DNA of 64,000 bases, from the NCBI GenBank assembly GCA_027422505.1, contig JAPQWV010000308.1, forward strand, positions 248,001-312,000. The letters are read 5' to 3'. The position numbers and the translations under genes are program-made. The notes under the pieces were generated by a model. That model was not told the origin of the DNA. It made no database searches and saw nothing but the letters and a program-made list of their open reading frames with translations. Below are positions 57,514 to 64,000 of the stretch, one piece after another. Every line of letters starts with the position of its first letter. The first letter of the stretch is position 1. Source of the stretch: Craterostigma plantagineum. Lineage: Eukaryota; Streptophyta; Magnoliopsida; Lamiales; Linderniaceae.

Positions 57514-58967
57514 ATGGATGAGGTCAAGAAGGAAGAGAGTGAGATGACGTCGGCAGCAGCTTTTGTGGAAGGAGGCATTCAAGAGCCTTGCGATGATTCT
57601 TGCAGCATATGCCTTGAGGCATTTTGCGACAGCGATCCTTCCACTGTAATCTGCTTCTTGTTAAAGACTGCCTGCCCTTTTGCACAACGATGGCCTTGAT
57701 ATTTTTTTTTCTTGTCCTTGTAGGTGACGACCTGCAAGCACGAGTTTCACCTTCAGTGCGTTCTTGAGTGGTGCGTAATTCATACCGTACCTCGATATCA
57801 TGCTTTGGGATCTCATCTGAATTATCTATGTTATGTTGGTTAACATGTACAGGTGCCAAAGAAGCTCCAATTGTCCCATGTGTTGGCGACCTATAAGCCT
57901 CAAGGATCCAACCAGGTTCAGATATGTTGTTTTTTAACTTTTGCTAAAAGAAAAATTGTTTGTTTCTGTTCGTTGTGGAAAACGTTGCTGTCTAACCATG
58001 GCAGCCAAGAACTTCTTGAGGCAGTGGGACGAGAGAGAAGCATCCGACGTGCCCCATCGAGGAACGCTGCAATATATCATCATCCAGCTCTTATTGATTT
58101 TGAACTGCAACATGTGAGTTTATAGTCACGTTATCAACTAGTTTAGTTTAGTCCCTTTGAAATTCGCACGTATGTGATTGTTTTACTATGTAAACATCTG
58201 CAGTTGCCAGTTGGAGTCGATGAATCTGAACTCGAGGAGAGGATAATGCAGCATTTGGCCGCAGCTGCTGCCATGGGTAGGACCCATCGCATCGCTCGGG
58301 GCCCAAGGACCCGTTCTTCGACCCGCCCGCAGCTCGTGGTTCTCTCGGATACTCCAAATGGATCTTCGACGGGTCCTGACCCATCTTCTCCCAATCCTAG
58401 TGGAGTGGAAACTGAAACACATGTGTCTCAGGTCATACCTAATGCTCATCAGGGATCGCCTGCTAATAATAGGTAGTGATTCATCTTTTGTCTGTTTTGA
58501 GGAAAAACTCCATTTCACCGTTTTATGTATTTATTTAGGAGTAATCCTCTGCATCAAGACAGCGCAGGCCCGTCTGAGTTCCAACCCCCTTCAGACAATT
58601 GGAAATCTCGGTTCAGTTCTTTGTCTACAAAGTACGAAAACATATATGCAACTACTCATTCTTCATCTGAAATCATATGAATCTGAACCGTGCTGCTCAT
58701 GTATTTTTTCTTTTGCAAAGGTACAAAGAGTCCATTTCAAGAAACACTCGGGGATGGAAGGAGAAGCTGTTTTCAAGAAGCTCTTCGATGGCAGAAATAG
58801 GTTCCGAGGTCAAGAAAGAGCTGAACGCTGGCATTGCTACCGTTTCACGCATGATGGAGCGCCTCGAAACTCGGGAAAATCGTGCGCCTGCGAACTCTTC
58901 GACTAACGTAGAGACCTCTCATTCTTCTGCTGCTACTGATTTTGCCCCGAGTTCGAATTCAAGCTAA
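57514..58967 (+). CDS. RHF2A: RING-H2 E3 ubiquitin ligase RHF2A
   Basis: Seven coding exons: 57514-57645, 57724-57770, 57853-57915, 58005-58113, 58204-58472, 58539-58631 and 58721-58967, joining to 319 residues. In Arabidopsis RHF1A and RHF2A target the CDK inhibitor KRP6 for degradation during gamete formation. The start MTSAAAFVEGGIQ precedes the RING-H2: Cys30, Cys33, Cys48, His50, His53, Cys56, Cys67 and Cys70. Then comes the family block PISLKDPTSQELLEAVGRER and FELQHLPVGVDESE, and near the C-terminus KYKESISRNTRGWKEKLFSR and AGIATVSRMMERLETRENRA. A 5' UTR intron is predicted from GTAAGA at 57039 to the AG at 57503. All junctions reproduce the family sequence. Confidence 0.93.
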
Positions 58968-60488
58968 CAACTTTTCTGATGCTAGTTCAAAGATGGTGGC
59001 AAGTTCAACTTTTGAAGGTGATGCCTCAGTTATCTGCTCCTATGTTTTATGATCGATTTGCATCTTTTTTTTATGCTTCTTTTCTACGGCTGAGGAACGA
59101 ATAGATACATATACGTACGTATTTTTTATGTGTGAATCCATTACTGAGATTTTCTCTAGCTAGAAGAGGGCATCATGGGCTAGTTCACTATGGTATTCAA
59201 CTAATCACAAATATTAAAAGTTTGAAGTTCATTCATTTTATGCATAATATAATATACTTTGCTCGTGTTCTGTGGTGTCTATAACATTTCGACACAAAGT
59301 TCTTTTTGGGAAACTTGGACTTTTTTGATGATTATCATTTAATAATTGGGATGCGGACAAAATCGATGATTTCCTGCAGATATTACATATTACTGTGTGT
59401 TGTGTGTAAATCATTGGGTTAAATGAACAAGACAGTGCTAAGGCACGTAACTTTAGTGTTTCGTAAATAATAGCAATTATAATTTTGGACTTACGTACGA
59501 AATTTATGCGTAATATAATAAAGATTAAATATACATAATTTTGGAAATTGCTTGACGCAGTTTCTCTGGTAAGTTAGCTCAGTTCGTTACAAATGGTGAC
59601 CTTTTCCGTAACATGACGTTTCTTGTATTTGGCGTGGAATTCCAAAAATAGTTAAATTAGGCTGTTCTGTAGCTATATAAAGGAAATTTATGTGTTGAAA
59701 TACTACAAACGACCGTGTTCCCTTTCATTATTTTAATTTTATATATTTTATCTTCTCACGACTAGGCTGACTGTGGTGATGGTTTGTACTCATAACCTTA
59801 ATTTGAGCTCTAACTTTATTCTAAATGATTATTGCAGTAGGAAGGGGGATGTATTTTATTTGAAGTATATTTTATCTACTTCTATTAGTTCATTTTGTTA
59901 TACGAAGTATTATTTATTTATTGTGATGGAAGTGGATTGGTGAGTTTGGAGTGCACGAGCTTAGATTAGATATCATATCACTTCTCAATTATGTCGATTC
60001 TCACTATTTAAGCCAAGGATCGATCTAGTAGCTCAGTTGGACATGTAGTCAAATCAATATATTTATTTTTTAGTAGAAAAATATCTACATATTAGTAAGA
60101 CTTGCAATAATCTAATACTGAAGAAAGATGTTATGTATAAAATCATAAAATGTAACGCCCAAAAGGTTGACTTGTTTATTCCCTACCTTCCTCGGTCGGA
60201 CCAAACTCCCAACAAAATCGACGTCAACTTGTCCATGTTGCTCAATAATTCAAACCATTTAATTAATACAAATACGCCGAGATAAGAAAAGAAAACAACT
60301 CCCACTTTTAACAAAAAATATCTATTTATATATATATATATATAATTAGTTATTAGCTGAACAGTTGTTGACTTACCCTTCGAATGCCATCATCATCTTC
60401 ATCAATTCATCTCTGAAAAATAATATATCTCCCTCGGAAATTTTTGCTTCTTCGAGGCGATTAAGGTTAATTACACGGCCTTGTAGTA
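58968..60488. other. RHF2A 3' UTR and STP promoter
   Basis: AT-rich. A TA-rich run at about 60.33-60.35 kb may include the STP TATA box. There is no other gene. Confidence 0.4.
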
Positions 60489-62235
<1,747 letters not shown>

Positions 62236-63027
62236 TTCAACAATGGATTGAATTCTTACGTACACCCTACAATTTGTGTTTAGTTCATGTAATGAAAATG
62301 GAATGTCACACGTCTATTTTTATTGGTTTACTCTTCGTTTTCTAGGCTCGAGCTCGTACTTAATGCTGCGGATTCGATCGATTCAGAAACGCTCGACTCC
62401 ATAGGTTATGTGTGGTTTTACTCCAAAATCAATTGGCAATGGAGAAAAATGTCTGCAGACTTATATATAAGTCGCAGTTTTTCAGTTTATTCGATGTGAG
62501 ATTGAGTATGAAGTTAGCGCTTTGAGTCTGAAATTTCTGCATACATGTTAGCTTGAGCTTCCCAAGCACGACCGTGTAATTTATTTTTTTTAAAAAAATT
62601 AAATAAAATAAAGCTCACGACGTCGCGAGCAAGCTCGACTGCGATAATAATGAGTTCGAGCTCGAGTTTCACGTGATCTGAGTCGAGATTCAGTCGAACT
62701 CATCGAGCACATTATGCACTACCCATGGAAGTGCATAACGGCATATATAGGCCATTACATATTAAAGTACATATTTTCTTGACCTCAAGATTAGTTGGCA
62801 CGACACTAAAAAAATACGAGAAAAAAAAAAATTCAACTAAAACGATAAAATTACAAAAAGCAATCAAGGATAGTAATCCTTGCTTTTATTTTTTTAGATT
62901 TTTTTAGAAAAATTACATATTGGGTCCAATATCATTGCAATCAATCAATCTTATTCGATACAATTTACATATCAAATAATGAAACGTATCGACGCCTTTA
63001 TATAATTTTCTTCTGCAGTTCTCCCAC
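62236..63027. other. Intergenic between STP and H+-ATPase, convergent
   Basis: 3' UTRs of both genes. The part at 62.34-62.70 kb is rich in GCTCGA/TCGAGC words on both strands and looks like a degraded inverted-repeat element, with no defined ends. Confidence 0.35.
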
Positions 63028-63951
63028 TCACACAGTGTAGTGCTGTTGGATGGTCTCAATATCCAATCCCTTCAGCTTCACCACTGATTCAACGTGTCCC
63101 TTTAGTGTGTGAAGCTCCCTCAACCTAAATCATACACACAAAACATAATCTTGTAAGAATGTGCAATGTTTATTAGAAAAAAAAAAAAAAAAAAACAATG
63201 CTTGTTTTAAAATACCTAGCAATCTCAGCTCTTCTCTTTGCCTGCTCAGCGATCTCAGACAGCTCACGGTAGTTCTTGTCGTTAAGAAGCGCCGAGGCCT
63301 CGGGATTCGATAGCCCGTGGAGGGTGCGCTGAGCCAACGCCCATTGCGCTTCTCTCTCGCCCTTTCCGTAGTCCTTCTTGGTGGTGAAAGCAGTCTGAGA
63401 TTCAAACATGAAAATGGTTAATTGCATGCATGTTTTGATGTAAAATGTAAGAACAAAAATATGTCTTTCTTCTTCTTGCTCTTACATACCTTGTTTTGGA
63501 TCATTGATTCCCAGGCTTTTCCGCTCAATGCGAAGCGAATGATGAACTTAAGAACGTCCAATGGGAAGTAAGTGATTATGCTGAATACCCAAATGGCTCC
63601 AGCCCAGCCCCACCCAATGCCTTGAATCCTGGCGAATCCCCAGTTTGCGTATACAGCGATAATCGTTGCTACCTGAAAAAAGAAAAAAAAAAAAAAGCGC
63701 ACGATTTATCATCGCTCGGTTATCGCTTCGAAGACAACCTCGTAACTTCCTGCGAGAAAAAAAAAAATAAATCTCACCAGTTGGGCCGCAAAGAAAGCAG
63801 TGACGAGCAATAGGCCGGGGCGCTCGACGAACGACCAGCTCCTCGAGCGCGTGACGAAGATAAGTGCCTGACTTATAATGCTCACTTGTAGGTAGAGCGC
63901 AGCGGTCAGCTCGTCGGGGCTGTTTCTGATCGATTTCAAGTTGAATGTCTC
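63028..63951 (-). CDS. Plasma-membrane H+-ATPase, C-terminal part (gene continues beyond the window)
   Basis: Four minus-strand exons are visible: 63951-63778, 63672-63490, 63394-63217 and 63124-63028 (TGA at 63030-63028). This P3A ATPase pumps protons out of the cell and powers secondary transport such as STP. Visible parts are the segment with [20 protein letters not shown] and SWSFVERPG, the last membrane spans ([20 protein letters not shown]), and the complete autoinhibitory R domain: [49 protein letters not shown] and [16 protein letters not shown]. The terminus QQHYTV has the penultimate Thr whose phosphorylation recruits 14-3-3. All junctions are in phase. The N-terminal three quarters lie past the right edge. 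Confidence 0.95.
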
Positions 63952-64000
63952 CTGCAAAAAAAAAAAAGTAGGCACAATAATTCGACGCGATTGGTTTGTT

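Noticed and set aside
60008..60050. TAGCTCAGTTGG string resembling a tRNA A box, possibly a SINE
   Set aside because: No B box, cloverleaf or A-rich tail follows within the expected distance.
62340..62720. GCTCGA-rich segment as a defined MITE
   Set aside because: The words occur on both strands, but no terminal repeats or target duplication could be fixed, so it is only noted as degraded repeat.

Overview
This is a 64 kb piece of nuclear genome from a core eudicot plant. The evidence is split genes with GT-AG introns, AT-rich intergenic DNA full of MITEs and LTR elements, and plant-only families: a CASP, an NGATHA-like B3 factor, a DYW-type PPR protein, ovate family proteins, ALMT channels and a plasma-membrane H+-ATPase. 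The species cannot be fixed from sequence alone. An asterid such as a member of Lamiales is only a guess.

Layout, left to right: CASP (0.6-1.4 kb, +); B3/NGAL repressor (2.9-3.8 kb, -); intronless DYW PPR, EMB2744-like (6.3-8.4 kb, -); NAD-type short-chain dehydrogenase with 3 exons (9.1-10.3 kb, -); GIR-type EAR corepressor adaptor (13.9 kb, +); ubiquitin E2 variant UEV1 with 4 exons (17.6-19.1 kb, +); two convergent ovate family genes (21.7 kb + and 29.3-30.0 kb -) separated by 6.7 kb of repeats; chloroplast two-RRM protein (31.7-33.0 kb, +); SYP12-type syntaxin (34.4 kb, +); two tandem ALMT genes (37.4-44.6 and 48.9-50.7 kb, +); NHL/LEA-2 membrane protein (54.7 kb, +); RING-H2 E3 RHF2A (57.5-59.0 kb, +); STP7-like sugar/H+ symporter (60.5-62.2 kb, +); and the last four coding exons of a plasma-membrane H+-ATPase (63.0 kb to the window end, -). 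These genes do not form a pathway. What links several of them is conserved gene order: CASP, NGAL, UEV1, OFP, GIR, SYP12 and NHL members also cluster in the duplicated Arabidopsis At2g36 / At3g11 / At5g06 blocks (locus numbers recalled, not looked up).

Mobile DNA is prominent. Intron 4 of the first ALMT gene holds a complete, antisense Tnt1-like Ty1/copia element of 5,396 bp. Its two 634-bp LTRs look identical by eye, it has a TTTAT target duplication, and its 1,324-codon gag-pol frame is open. The second ALMT copy lacks it. Other elements are a 1,004-bp hAT derivative with an exact 8-bp target duplication and a paralogous empty site, a 644-bp MULE-like inverted-repeat element with a 9-bp target duplication, a 997-bp solo LTR, and Stowaway, hAT and Tourist-like MITEs.

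The most unusual signal is a set of punctuated periodic repeats. A short word (GTAC, or TAACA/TACCA) recurs every 22-23 bp or every 20-22 bp, while the 16-19 nt between words differ from unit to unit. The clearest run has 16 words between 45.54 and 45.90 kb. The same grammar appears at about eight loci in the window and defines two repeat families, called R1 and R2 here, that I do not recognise.
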